This document shows positions 1 through 9,084 of a stretch of 9,113 nucleotides of DNA, in pieces; positions within the stretch are counted from its first letter, which is position 1; every line of letters starts with the position of its first letter. The position numbers and the translations under genes were made by a program. The notes beneath the pieces are model-generated. The model worked only from the letters and a program-made list of their open reading frames with translations. It ran no database searches and was not told the origin of the DNA. Origin of the DNA: Pseudomonadota bacterium (GTDB lineage: Bacteria > Pseudomonadota > Alphaproteobacteria > Acetobacterales > Acetobacteraceae); contig JAJZFF010000521.1 in NCBI GenBank assembly GCA_021805485.1, positions 1 through 9,113 of the forward strand. The letters run 5' to 3'.

Positions 1-1333
1 CGTCGATGAGCACCTTCGCGACGGGCGCATTCGGGCCCGCGCCGATGCCGACGCCGAGATTGATCGTGGTGGATTTCGAGAGCTGGTAGCCGACGCCGAA
101 ATTGAACGTCCCGAAATCGTAGGAAGATCCCTTCACCGCCGCATGGTTGAACGTCGCGCCGAAGACGTGCTCCTGCTGGTAGCTCAACGTGAAGGTGGTC
201 TGGTCGTTGAGGGCGAACCCGATGCCGAACGTGGCGGCCACCGCGTCGCCCGGCTTGGCGTCCGCCGCAATCGGCGGTCCGCCGCCAGGATCCTGCACCT
301 CTACCGTCCGCCCGAAATTGTGGATGTAGAGCAGGTTGGCGAACAGGATGCCCGGTGCCGTCGGGTAGAGCACCGTCAGGCTGGGTTCCAGCGAATAGAA
401 CCCGGTGCCGGTCGGCACTTTCTTCTGGATGCCGGAGATGATGCCGCCGTTCTGATCGTTGGTGGTGTAGACGGGCACCGAGAACGGGCTGGTGCCCGTC
501 GCGGTCTTGAAGATCGCGTTGCCGACCAGGATCGGCATGCCGTCGGCGCCTGAATTGAACTGGTAGCTGGCGCCGAACTGGATGTCGCCGAGTCCCGCAG
601 CATGGGCGCTGGGGGCGAGCACGTTCACCGTCGTCCCGCCGCCGCTCTGCTGCAGGATCGATTGCGTGACGGTCTCCTGATAGGCGTAGACGAAGGGAAT
701 CTTGGCGCTCAGTTCCAGCCGGTCGGTCAGGCCGTAGCGCAGGGTCAGCGCCGGCGTGATCACGCTCTGCCGCACGCGCGCGAGCAGAAGCTGACCAAAG
801 GTGATGCCGGGCAGGATGGTGAACCCGTTCAGGCTCAGCTGGTCTTCCGCCGAGTAGTCGTATTCGAGCGAGGGATCGATCACCAGCGTGCCGCGCGGGG
901 TCAGCACGCCGCCGACCGATTGCAGCGGCGAGGTCTGGAGTACCCTCGCTTCCCGCCGTTCCTTCGGCTTGGGTTCGGTGATCGGCGCCGAGGTCTGCTC
1001 CTCCGACGGTGGTGCGGTATCCGCGGGGGCGGTGGTGTCGGCGGGATTTTGTGCGGCGGCGGTCGGTCCCGGTCCCGCCCCCCTGATGCGCCGCATCTCC
1101 GCATCGAGCAGCGCGCCCTGGCGGTCGAGCTCCGCGCGTTCGCGATCGAGCTCGACCCGCGTCTTCTGCAGTCGCGCTTCCGCGCGCGCGATGCTGGCCC
1201 GCAACTGTTCGAGCGACGCGCCGTCGCTTGCCGTGTCGGCCGGCGCGGCGGCCGCGGGCAGGGCGAATCCCGTCGCCGCGAGCAGCGCCGCTGCCGCCGC
1301 CGCCCTGCGGCGCCGTCTGGTATCAGTCCTCAT
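1..1333 (-). CDS. Outer-membrane beta-barrel protein with N-terminal coiled coil (3' end cut by window edge)
   Basis: The frame is open from an ATG at 1333 through the left edge, giving 444 codons with no stop. Seen: an Arg-rich N-terminus (five Arg at residues 6-10), an Ala/Leu hydrophobic core (11-25) and an AAAA/P junction near residue 30, so a signal peptide is likely. A charged heptad-like helix follows (about 40-84), then a Pro/Ala/Thr-rich linker (about 85-125). From about 140, starting VGGVLTPRGT, alternating polar/hydrophobic strands with aromatic girdles continue to the edge, as in an outer-membrane barrel. The barrel resembles the MetA/'transporter' family (Phenol_MetA_deg type). 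The last visible strand, followed by GAGPNAPVAK, looks close to a C-terminal barrel strand, so probably only a few residues are missing. AGGGAG lies 7 nt before the ATG. The start overlaps the activator gene by 11 nt, suggesting translational coupling. Substrate unknown; a FapF-like secretion pore is an inference from architecture. Confidence 0.82.
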   Translation of the reverse strand, partial: MRTDTRRRRRAAAAAALLAATGFALPAAAAPADTASDGASLEQLRASIARAEARLQKTRVELDRERAELDRQGALLDAEMRRIRGAGPGPTAAAQNPADTTAPADTAPPSEEQTSAPITEPKPKERREARVLQTSPLQSVGGVLTPRGTLVIDPSLEYDYSAEDQLSLNGFTILPGITFGQLLLARVRQSVITPALTLRYGLTDRLELSAKIPFVYAYQETVTQSILQQSGGGTTVNVLAPSAHAAGLGDIQFGASYQFNSGADGMPILVGNAIFKTATGTSPFSVPVYTTNDQNGGIISGIQKKVPTGTGFYSLEPSLTVLYPTAPGILFANLLYIHNFGRTVEVQDPGGGPPIAADAKPGDAVAATFGIGFALNDQTTFTLSYQQEHVFGATFNHAAVKGSSYDFGTFNFGVGYQLSKSTTINLGVGIGAGPNAPVAKVLID

Positions 1334-2378
1334 CGATGGTCTCCCTGGTTGGGTCGGTCGTCGCCGCGCGCTGCAGCACGCGGTAAAGTGTGACGCGGGC
1401 GATCCCGAGCTCCCGCGCGGCCCTGGCGCGGTTCTGGCCGCACCGAGCCAGGGCCGCGAGCACGGCCTCGCGGTCGATTGCGCCATGCGGGCCGGTGGAG
1501 ACCCGTTGCCGTGCCGTCTCGCGTGGCGCGGGCAGGGCGAGATCCGCCGTCTCGATCATCCGTCCGCTGGCCATCACCGCGGCGCGCCGCACGGTCGAGA
1601 CCAGTTCGCGCACATTGCCGGGCCAGCCGTGCCGGCTCAGCGCCGCCAGCGCCTCGGGCGAGAACCCGTCGATCGCGAGGCCGAGTTCGCGGACGGCGCT
1701 GCGCAGCACGACCATGGCGAGGAGCTCGATATCGCCGTCCCTGGCGCGCAGCGGCGGCATCTCGATCTGCAGTACGTTGAGCCGGTAGTACAAATCCTCG
1801 CGGAACCGCCCGTCCTCGATCGCGCGGTGGAGATCGACATGGGTGGCGGCGATGACGCGGGTGCGCACGCTGACCGGCTCGCGCCCGCCGAGGCGGAAGA
1901 TCTGCCCTTCCTGAAGGAACCGCAGCAGATGACCCTGCAATTCGAGCGGCAGGTCGCCGATCTCGTCCAGGAAGAGCGAGCCGCCATCGGCCATCTCGAT
2001 CAGCCCGATCCGCCGGGTGGCTGCCCCGGTAAAGGCGCCTTTCTCGTAGCCGAACAGTTCCGACGCGATCAGGCTGGCGGGCAGGGCGGCGCAGTTGATC
2101 GCCACGAACCGGCCGTCGCAGGCGTTGGACCGGTCATGGATCGCGCGGGCGGCGAGTTCCTTGCCCGTGCCGGTTTCGCCGGTGATAAGCACTGGTGCAT
2201 CGACCGGTGCGAACCGCCGGATCAGCTCGAACGTCCTGAGCATCGCCGGAGACTGGCCGACCATCACCCGGTCCGCCGCCGCCCTGCCGCCCGCATCGCC
2301 GGTATGGGACTGTGCCCGGTTACCGAAGGCGGACCCGGCAGGTCGGGCAGCGAAACCTTCGTAAGCGGTATGTCGCAT
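1323..2378 (-). CDS. Sigma-54-dependent activator, AAA+ domain plus Fis-type HTH, no sensory domain
   Basis: This 351-residue protein is a bacterial enhancer-binding protein that would use ATP to open sigma-54 (RpoN) promoters. Motifs seen in order: Walker A GETGTGKE (67-74), the sigma-54 contact loop GAFTGA (114-119), Walker B SLFLDE (134-139), the arginine-finger region FREDLYYRLN (192-201), sensor II WPGNVREL (252-259), and a Fis-like helix-turn-helix at about 304-335 (AARELGIARVTLYRVL). All core residues look intact, so it should be active. Only about 40 residues precede the AAA+ core, with no receiver, GAF, PAS or V4R domain. Like PspF, it must be controlled by a partner protein, by its own level or by ATPase modulation. 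GGGGAGG sits just upstream of the ATG, with rather tight spacing. Its 3' end overlaps the barrel-protein gene, which is a plausible target or operon partner. It is divergent from the chemoreceptor gene. Confidence 0.93.
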   Translation of the reverse strand: MRHTAYEGFAARPAGSAFGNRAQSHTGDAGGRAAADRVMVGQSPAMLRTFELIRRFAPVDAPVLITGETGTGKELAARAIHDRSNACDGRFVAINCAALPASLIASELFGYEKGAFTGAATRRIGLIEMADGGSLFLDEIGDLPLELQGHLLRFLQEGQIFRLGGREPVSVRTRVIAATHVDLHRAIEDGRFREDLYYRLNVLQIEMPPLRARDGDIELLAMVVLRSAVRELGLAIDGFSPEALAALSRHGWPGNVRELVSTVRRAAVMASGRMIETADLALPAPRETARQRVSTGPHGAIDREAVLAALARCGQNRARAARELGIARVTLYRVLQRAATTDPTRETIDED

Positions 2379-2464
2379 GGCCTCCCCACTCCGTGGATCG
2401 CGGGGGGGATGCTATCAACGTGGCCTCATGAAATTATTGCAGAATGTATTAAAAATATTACGAT

Positions 2465-2576
2465 ATGATCCAGAATATACTGATAGAAAATAATCTTTAA
2501 AAATACAACCAGAAATTTTGTTGAAAAGGTCTTTTTCGTCGAAATAGTACCTATCGTTATTATTCTTCTGGATGAT
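2465..2576. repeat. Inverted repeat pair ATGATCCAGAA / ATCATCCAGAA flanking the AT-rich core
   Basis: ATGATCCAGAA at 2465-2475 on the plus strand is matched 10 of 11 by ATCATCCAGAA on the minus strand at 2576-2566. The arms are about 90 bp apart. A third CCAGAA lies at 2509-2514 on the plus strand. They sit between the divergent activator and chemoreceptor genes, where binding sites for a regulator such as the adjacent activator would be expected. This is suggestive only: the core is short and the region is compositionally biased. Confidence 0.3.
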
Positions 2577-2725
2577 ACGCCAAGATTTAAAAAACGAGAC
2601 TTTTTATTTCATGGGCCAATGAGATATATCGAAATTTCCGCATATAAATGAAAATCTAACGTATTGGTCCGGTTTTTTTTCGCCTTCCCGACCGGGCAAA
2701 ACGGTTCTTTAACCAAGAGCTGGCA

Positions 2726-2756
2726 TGCATGCGCGACGCGTCTGTGGAGGCATGCA
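2726..2756 (+). promoter_or_regulatory. Potential 5'-leader hairpin with the Shine-Dalgarno sequence in its loop
   Basis: TGCATGC (2726-2732) is the exact reverse complement of GCATGCA (2750-2756). This would form a 7-bp stem around a 17-nt loop holding most of the GGAGG Shine-Dalgarno sequence (2746-2750). The stem ends directly before the GTG at 2757. GCATGC occurs three times in 33 nt (2723, 2727, 2750), and 2723-2732 is a 10-bp palindrome. The structure could limit ribosome access or act as a DNA operator. There is no experimental support. Confidence 0.35.
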
Positions 2757-4685
2757 GTGCTCAACAAGCTTTCGATCCGTTACCAGTTTGCCGCGCTCGG
2801 TGCGTTCGGCATCGTGATGACGCTTATCGCCATGGTTCTCGGGCTTCTTGCCTCCTACCAAATCGGAATGCAGGGCAGAAAGGCGGAAATCCGCGCCCTT
2901 GTCAGTGATGCCGTCAACATCACCAGCGGCTTCGTCAAGATGGCGGAGAGCGGATCCATGCCGCAGCCGCAGGCGAAGGCGCTCGCGCTCAAGGCGCTCG
3001 GCGCCGCCCGGTTCGATCATGGCGACTACTATTTCGTGGACAGCCGCAAGGGCATCGGCCTTCAGCATGTCGACAAGGCCCTGATCGGCACCGACCGCTA
3101 TGATGCGAAGGACATGTTCGGCCACTACACCGACCGGGTCATGATCGATTCGATCCGCGCGGGGCACCCTGCCTTCGGCCACTATTACATGCCCAAGGCT
3201 GGATCGACGAAACCCGAGCCCAAGATCTCCTTCATGGGCCAGGTCCCCGGCTGGGGCTGGTACATCGGCACCGGCGCCTACATCAACGACATCAACGCCG
3301 AGTTCTGGCGCAATGTCTCGCGTTTCGCCGCGATCTTCGTGCCGATCTTCGCGCTGTTCCTGATCGTGATGTATCTCATCCAGCGCAAGATCAGCTCGAT
3401 CCTGCGGGCGATGACCGCGGCGATGACCCAACTCGCGCGGGGCGATTTCGAGGCCGTCGTACCATTCACCGACCGCAAGGACGAGATCGGCGGCATGGCG
3501 CGGGCTGTCGAGATCTTCAAGTCGGCGGGTATCGAGAAGGCGCGGCTGGAAGCCGAGGCTGCGGCGCTGGCTCGCCAGCGGGAGGCCGAGCGCGCCCGCG
3601 CCGATGCCGAACGCGAGGCCGCCGCCAGGCAGCTTGCCCTTGTTCTCGATTCCGTCGCGGGGGGTCTTGAACAGCTGGCGGTCGGACGGCTTACCTTCCG
3701 GTTGAACGAGGCCTTCTCGTCCGAATACGAACGCCTTCGCAACGATTTCAATGTTGCGATGGACCGCCTGCAGGAAGCGATGCGCGTTGTGGCCACCAAC
3801 ACGTCGGCGATCCGCTCCGGAACAAGCGAGATTTCCTCGGCCGCCGACGATCTCTCCCGCCGCACCGAGCAGCAGGCCGCCACCCTCGAGGAAACCGCCG
3901 CGGCACTCGAAGAGATCACCGCGACGGTACGCAAGACCGCGGAGGCCGCGGTCCATGCGCGCGGTGTGGTCGATACGGCGCAGCATGACGCCCAGCGCGG
4001 CGGCGCCGTGGTGTCCCAGGCCGTGCAGGCTATGGGCGAGATCGAGGCATCGTCGAAGCAGATCGGCAACATCATCGGCGTGATCGACGAGATCGCCTTC
4101 CAGACCAACCTGCTGGCGCTGAACGCCGGTGTAGAGGCGGCGCGGGCCGGCGAGGCGGGGCGCGGCTTCGCCGTGGTCGCCTCCGAGGTGCGGGCGCTGG
4201 CGCAGCGTTCGGCCGATGCGGCCAAGGAGATCAAGACGCTGATTTCCGCATCGAACCAGCAGGTGGTCGCGGGGGTCGACCTGGTCGGGCAGACCGGCCG
4301 GGCGCTGGAGCGGATCGTCGGCCAGATCGGCGAGATCAACGGCGTCGTCGGCGAAATCGCCGCCTCGGCGCAGGAGCAGTCGACCGGGCTGGTGCAGGTG
4401 AATACCGCCGTCGGCCAGATGGATCAGACCACGCAGCAAAATGCCGCCATGGTCGAGGAATCCACCGCCGCCAGCCACAACCTCGCGCAGGAGGCGGAAC
4501 AGCTTGCCAGCCTCATTGCACGGTTCGATCTGGGTGGCGTCTTGGATACGGCGCCGCGACCGGTGAAGTCGCGCCCTGCCGCGCCCGCAAGGCCGGCGCC
4601 ACGACATTCGCCAAGACCGGCTGTCCTCGCGGCTCTCCCGGCGGGTCCAGTCCGCGCCGACACCGATGACTGGGAAGATTTCTGA
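2757..4685 (+). CDS. Methyl-accepting chemotaxis protein with sCache_2 sensor and CheR-docking tail
   Basis: This 642-residue transmembrane chemoreceptor would signal to CheA/CheW. Start GTG 2757 is chosen because GGAGG (2746-2750) lies 6 nt upstream and the protein then begins [10 protein letters not shown] just before TM1. Segments: TM1 about 11-33; periplasmic single Cache domain about 40-180, with YYFVDSRKG (91-99), the [10 protein letters not shown] region and [16 protein letters not shown] (164-179); TM2 about 190-208; HAMP about 209-256; a charged helix; a second HAMP-like segment about 295-343; signalling helices with a methylation-type stretch [12 protein letters not shown] (376-387). 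The hairpin tip [23 protein letters not shown] (one string split here: [10 protein letters not shown] and [13 protein letters not shown], 444-466) has Gly where many receptors have Ala. A Pro/Ala-rich tether (about 600-636) ends in DWEDF, an xWxxF pentapeptide for CheR/CheB docking. Family sCache_2 receptors often sense small carboxylates; the ligand here is unknown. It is monocistronic and convergent with the sugar operon. Confidence 0.96.
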   Translation: MLNKLSIRYQFAALGAFGIVMTLIAMVLGLLASYQIGMQGRKAEIRALVSDAVNITSGFVKMAESGSMPQPQAKALALKALGAARFDHGDYYFVDSRKGIGLQHVDKALIGTDRYDAKDMFGHYTDRVMIDSIRAGHPAFGHYYMPKAGSTKPEPKISFMGQVPGWGWYIGTGAYINDINAEFWRNVSRFAAIFVPIFALFLIVMYLIQRKISSILRAMTAAMTQLARGDFEAVVPFTDRKDEIGGMARAVEIFKSAGIEKARLEAEAAALARQREAERARADAEREAAARQLALVLDSVAGGLEQLAVGRLTFRLNEAFSSEYERLRNDFNVAMDRLQEAMRVVATNTSAIRSGTSEISSAADDLSRRTEQQAATLEETAAALEEITATVRKTAEAAVHARGVVDTAQHDAQRGGAVVSQAVQAMGEIEASSKQIGNIIGVIDEIAFQTNLLALNAGVEAARAGEAGRGFAVVASEVRALAQRSADAAKEIKTLISASNQQVVAGVDLVGQTGRALERIVGQIGEINGVVGEIAASAQEQSTGLVQVNTAVGQMDQTTQQNAAMVEESTAASHNLAQEAEQLASLIARFDLGGVLDTAPRPVKSRPAAPARPAPRHSPRPAVLAALPAGPVRADTDDWEDF

Positions 4686-4695
4686 ACCACCCCAT

Positions 4696-4720
4696 CCCCG
4701 CCATCGTCCAGATGGCGGGG
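4696..4720. terminator. Probable bidirectional terminator hairpin between convergent genes
   Basis: CCCCGCCATC (4696-4705) and GATGGCGGGG (4711-4720) form a perfect 10-bp, mostly GC stem with a 5-nt loop. It lies 11 nt after the chemoreceptor stop and 4 nt past the lactonase stop on the other strand, exactly between two convergent genes. The trailing T-run is weak in both directions (AATTTA on plus, ATGGGG on minus), so efficiency is uncertain, but position and symmetry support shared use. Confidence 0.75.
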
Positions 4721-4723
4721 AAT

Positions 4724-5671
4724 TTAGCCGCCGCGCACGCCTTGAGTGTTAACGTAGAGCGCGTAGATGCTCCGGCTCGCCGCCATGAACAGTCGGTTGC
4801 GGTGCCGCCCGCCGAAACAGACATTGGCGCAGCGTTCCGGCAAGGCGATGCGGCCGATCGGCGTCCCCTCGGGATCGAAGATCATCACCCCGTCAAGCGC
4901 CGGGTCGCCCATCCCCCAGCCGCACCAGAGATTGCCATCGATATCGACGCGGAAGCCGTCCGGCGTGCCGCCGGGGCCGGCATCGATCAGCCGCCGGTTG
5001 TTCGCAAGGCGGCTTCCGTCCACCACGTCGAACACGTGAATGGCGCGGTGGGGCTCAGATCGCGAGGCGACGACGTAGAGCCGGCTCTCATCCGGCGAGA
5101 ACGCCAGTCCGTTCGGTCCCGCGATGTCGTCGGCCACCATAGTGACAGTGGCCGTCACCGGGTCGATCCGGTAGATCGCCGGGGCCAGCTCCGCCTCGGC
5201 GCGCTGCCCCTCATACCACCCGGCAATGCCGAAGGGGGGATCGGTGAACCAGATGCTGCCATCGGATTTCACCACGACGTCGTTGGGCGAATTGAGCCGC
5301 CGCCCGCCGAATCCGTCAGCCAGCACGGTGATGCTGCCGTCGATCTCGGTGCGGATCACGCGCCGCCCGCCATGCTCGCAGGTGATCAGCCGTCCCTGCC
5401 GGTCGCGGGTATTGCCGTTGGCATGGCCGGAGGACTGGCGGAACACGCTGACGCTGCCATCGGTCTCGTCCCAGCGCAGCATCCGGTCGTTCGGAATGTC
5501 ACTCCACAGCAGGAAGCGCCCATCGCCGAACCAGACCGGCCCTTCGGCCCAGCGGCATCCCTCGGCCAGCCGCTCCACCGCCGCGTTGAACAGACGGTAG
5601 CGCGCGAAGGACGGCGAGAGCGTGTGGATCGCCGGATCGGGATAGCTCTCGGCCGGCTGCCAGGCGCTCAC
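4724..5671 (-). CDS. SMP-30/gluconolactonase-type sugar lactonase
   Basis: A 315-residue protein of the SMP-30/gluconolactonase/LRE beta-propeller family, which hydrolyses aldonolactones with a divalent metal. The family Glu-Asn-Asp metal site is visible: E43 in WAEGPVW (41-47), N187 in GPNGLAFSPD (185-194) and D238 in TPDGFRVD (236-243). NSPNDVVV (127-134) with DGSIWFTDPPFGI (137-149), and HANGNTRDRQGRLITCEH (83-100), are typical of the bacterial gluconolactonase branch. No signal peptide is seen, so it is probably cytoplasmic. The GTG start at 5671 overlaps the permease stop as GTGA, with GAAGGA about 4 nt upstream. The same frame is open much further upstream but only as an out-of-frame reading of the permease. 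As the last gene of the transporter operon, it suggests that the imported sugar is oxidised to a lactone and opened to the acid. The exact lactone cannot be read from sequence. Confidence 0.92.
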   Translation of the reverse strand: MSAWQPAESYPDPAIHTLSPSFARYRLFNAAVERLAEGCRWAEGPVWFGDGRFLLWSDIPNDRMLRWDETDGSVSVFRQSSGHANGNTRDRQGRLITCEHGGRRVIRTEIDGSITVLADGFGGRRLNSPNDVVVKSDGSIWFTDPPFGIAGWYEGQRAEAELAPAIYRIDPVTATVTMVADDIAGPNGLAFSPDESRLYVVASRSEPHRAIHVFDVVDGSRLANNRRLIDAGPGGTPDGFRVDIDGNLWCGWGMGDPALDGVMIFDPEGTPIGRIALPERCANVCFGGRHRNRLFMAASRSIYALYVNTQGVRGG

Positions 5672-6618
5672 CGTTCCTTCTCCCGCCCATAGGCGAGCAG
5701 CAGCGCGAGGATGACGACGCCATAGGCGATGCTGCGGACATAGTCGGGCATCGAGAGTGCGAGCAGCACCGAGACCAGCACGGTCAGGCTGACCGCGCCG
5801 GCGGCGACGCCGAGATAGTTGCCGCGCCCGCCAAGGATGTTCACGCCACCGATCACCACCGCGGCGATCGATGTGAACAGGTAGGGATCGCCCAGCCCGA
5901 GCGAGGCCTGCCCGCCGAAGCCCACCAGCATGATTCCGCCCAGCGCCGCGAACCCGCCGCACAATGCATAGAGCAGGATCGTCATCCGCCGCGCGTCGAT
6001 CCCGGCGAGGGTCGCGGCAAGCGGGTTGGTGCCGAGTGCATAGGTCGCGCGTCCGAACCGCGTCACGGCGAGAGCGCCGCTCACCAGCACGGTGATCACC
6101 GCCCAGAGCCAGAGCGCGTCCGGAATGCCGAGCAGGGTGCCATGCGCCAGGGTCTGGATCGCCGGCGGCGCGTAGGACGAGCACGACGAGCAGGTGAAAC
6201 CGCCGGTCAGCCCGAGAGTCAGTCCTTCGACGATGCCGTTCATGGCGAGCGTCATCACCACCGCGGGAATGCCGAGGAAGGCAACACCGATCCCGTTCGC
6301 GGCGCCCACGAGCAGCCCCATGCCTAGAGCGACCACGATCGCCTCCGGCGCGGCGGCGTTCTTGCCGAGCGAGGTGGTGGTGAGCAGGATCGCCGCGGCG
6401 TTGAGCACCCACGGCACCGAAAGATCGATGCCGCCGATCAGGATGACGAAGCACTGCCCCGCCGCCACAAGGCCGACGAACGAAGCGATCACCAGGATCG
6501 AGGAAACGCTGCCGCCGGACAGGAAGCCGGGATGGGCGGCTTCGCCGATCAGGAACAGGGCGATGGCGGCGGCGATCGCATAAAGGATGCGCCGCGTGTC
6601 GACGGAGAGCGCGTTCAT
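5668..6618 (-). CDS. Sugar ABC transporter permease 2 (RbsC/BPD_transp_2 family)
   Basis: A 316-residue inner-membrane permease made almost wholly of hydrophobic segments, with about 8-10 predicted helices. Family signatures seen: GGIDLSV (62-68), the cytoplasmic coupling-loop region ATYALGTNPLAATLAGID (191-208), which would contact the ATPase, and VIGGVNILGGRGN (255-267). It lacks the longer N-terminal extension of its partner. A C-S-S-C cluster (C143, C146) lies in a short loop between helices near TGGFTCSSCSSYAPP, after TM segments around 110-135; it may be periplasmic. The ATG overlaps the stop of permease 1 as ATGA, and the stop overlaps the lactonase start as GTGA, so expression is probably coupled. 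The Shine-Dalgarno sequence is weak, which fits re-initiation. It probably forms a heterodimer with permease 1. Confidence 0.93.
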   Translation of the reverse strand: MNALSVDTRRILYAIAAAIALFLIGEAAHPGFLSGGSVSSILVIASFVGLVAAGQCFVILIGGIDLSVPWVLNAAAILLTTTSLGKNAAAPEAIVVALGMGLLVGAANGIGVAFLGIPAVVMTLAMNGIVEGLTLGLTGGFTCSSCSSYAPPAIQTLAHGTLLGIPDALWLWAVITVLVSGALAVTRFGRATYALGTNPLAATLAGIDARRMTILLYALCGGFAALGGIMLVGFGGQASLGLGDPYLFTSIAAVVIGGVNILGGRGNYLGVAAGAVSLTVLVSVLLALSMPDYVRSIAYGVVILALLLAYGREKER

Positions 6619-7602
6619 CGCCGCCGCCTGATCGCGCCGCCGATGGCGCCGCCGAGCACGACCGCGATGATCAGGAACACGCCTTCGTAGAAGGACTGGT
6701 AGAGCGGGTTCACGTGACCAAAGAACAGGATGTTGACGATGAGGGTGGTGATGAAGGCGCCTGCGATTGCCCCGATCGCCGAGCCGCGTCCGCCGAACAG
6801 AGAGATGCCGCCGAGCACGACCGCGACAATCGATGAGAGCGTGTAGGAATTGCCGGTCGTCGCGTCGCCCGCTGTGGCCGAGGCGGCAAGGAACAGCCCG
6901 GCCGCAGCACCCAGCGTGCCGTCGAGCACGTAGGCGATGATCTTGGTGCGCAGCACGTTCACGCCCAGCGCCGAGGCCGAGGCCTCGTCATTGCCGATTG
7001 CATAGAGGTCCACGCCCAGGCGCGACCGCCGCAACGCGGCCCAGCCCAGGCCCAGCAGCACGATGTAGGCCAGCGCCCACGGGCCGTTCGGATTGACCAG
7101 CAGGTTCGTGTAGGCGGGCGGGATCGCGCCGCCCGGCTCGGGCAGGACGCGGATTGCCAGGCCCTGGAAGATCGACAGGGTCGCGAGGGTCACCACGATC
7201 GGTGGCAGCCGGCCGAGTGCGACCAGCAATCCGTTCACCAGCCCGCAGGCGGCCCCGGTCATCAGAATGACCACGGACCAGCCGAGCGCGCTGCCAAGCG
7301 TCTTGCCCATGGTCACCGCGGCCATCGCATTGGCGAGATCCACGACACCGCCGACCGAGAGGTCGATTCCGCGGGTCAGGACCACGAAACTCTGCCCGAC
7401 CGCGGCAAAGACCAGCGGGATGGCGGAGTTGACGGTCGAGGTCAGCTCGAAATTGCCCGGCAGGCGCTGCTGTTCGATCCCGTAGATCAGCACGAAGCCG
7501 AACACGGCGAGAATGAGGATGGCGCAGGCGAGGATCAGCCCGATATTCTGGGCGATCGTGTGGCCGAGGCGGCTTCCGCGCGGCAGCGCGGCGGCCGTGG
7601 CA

Positions 7603-7613
<11 letters not shown>
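6615..7613 (-). CDS. Sugar ABC transporter permease 1 (RbsC/BPD_transp_2 family)
   Basis: A 332-residue inner-membrane permease. Seen: a short cytoplasmic N-terminus, TM1 about 22-45, the family signature TRGIDLSVGG (80-89), the coupling-loop region YAIGNDEASASALGVNV (204-220) and VLGGISLFGGRG (266-277), ending in a positively charged IRRRR tail. ATG 7613 is preferred over an in-frame GTG at 7640 because AGAGG lies about 6 nt upstream of the ATG, whereas the GTG would add nine polar residues and a 38-nt overlap. With ATG 7613 the gene overlaps the ATPase gene by 11 nt. It ends in an ATGA overlap with permease 2. It is only distantly similar to permease 2 outside the family motifs, as expected for a heterodimeric channel of the ribose/galactose/xylose type. 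Substrate unknown. Confidence 0.93.

Positions 7614-9080
<1,467 letters not shown>

Positions 9081-9084
<4 letters not shown>

Larger units (their letters stand above)
2379..2756. promoter_or_regulatory. AT-rich divergent intergenic region between activator and chemoreceptor
   Basis: These 378 bp hold no convincing gene on either strand. Counting 2461-2640 gives 55 G/C in 180 bases (about 31%), far below the flanking genes. The region has many A- and T-tracts, including T8 at 2673-2680, and small palindromes (TTTCGTCGAAA at 2534-2544, GAAATTTC at 2630-2637). Promoters for both divergent genes must lie here. The best sigma-70-like candidate toward the activator is TTGTAT (2508-2503), a 17-nt spacer, then TATCAG (2485-2480), at 4/6 matches each, so it is weak. 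A candidate toward the chemoreceptor, TTGAAA at 2521, has no good -10. No sigma-54 element with correct GG/GC spacing was found. Confidence 0.7.

Noticed and set aside
2420..2440. TGGCC...TTGCA as a sigma-54 promoter
   Set aside because: The gap between the GG and GC elements is about five bases too long. TGGCATG at 2721 is off by one and lacks the TTGC element.
888..2468. A 526-codon plus-strand frame opposite the activator and barrel genes
   Set aside because: The minus-strand reading has intact AAA+ and signal-peptide/barrel features; this frame has low-complexity composition and no recognisable domain.
2664..2756. Chemoreceptor start at TTG 2664
   Set aside because: It would add 31 residues through a T8 tract ahead of TM1 with no ribosome-binding site; GTG 2757 has GGAGG at proper spacing.
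2709..4607. A 632-codon open frame antisense to the chemoreceptor
   Set aside because: It mirrors a receptor with clear domains. Its product is rich in Arg, Gly, His and Asp without any motif, a usual by-product of high-GC codon bias.
5672..6454. N-terminal extension of the lactonase to 576 residues
   Set aside because: The extra part is an out-of-frame, Arg-rich reading of permease 2. GTG 5671 has a ribosome-binding site and a GTGA overlap, and gives the usual family length.
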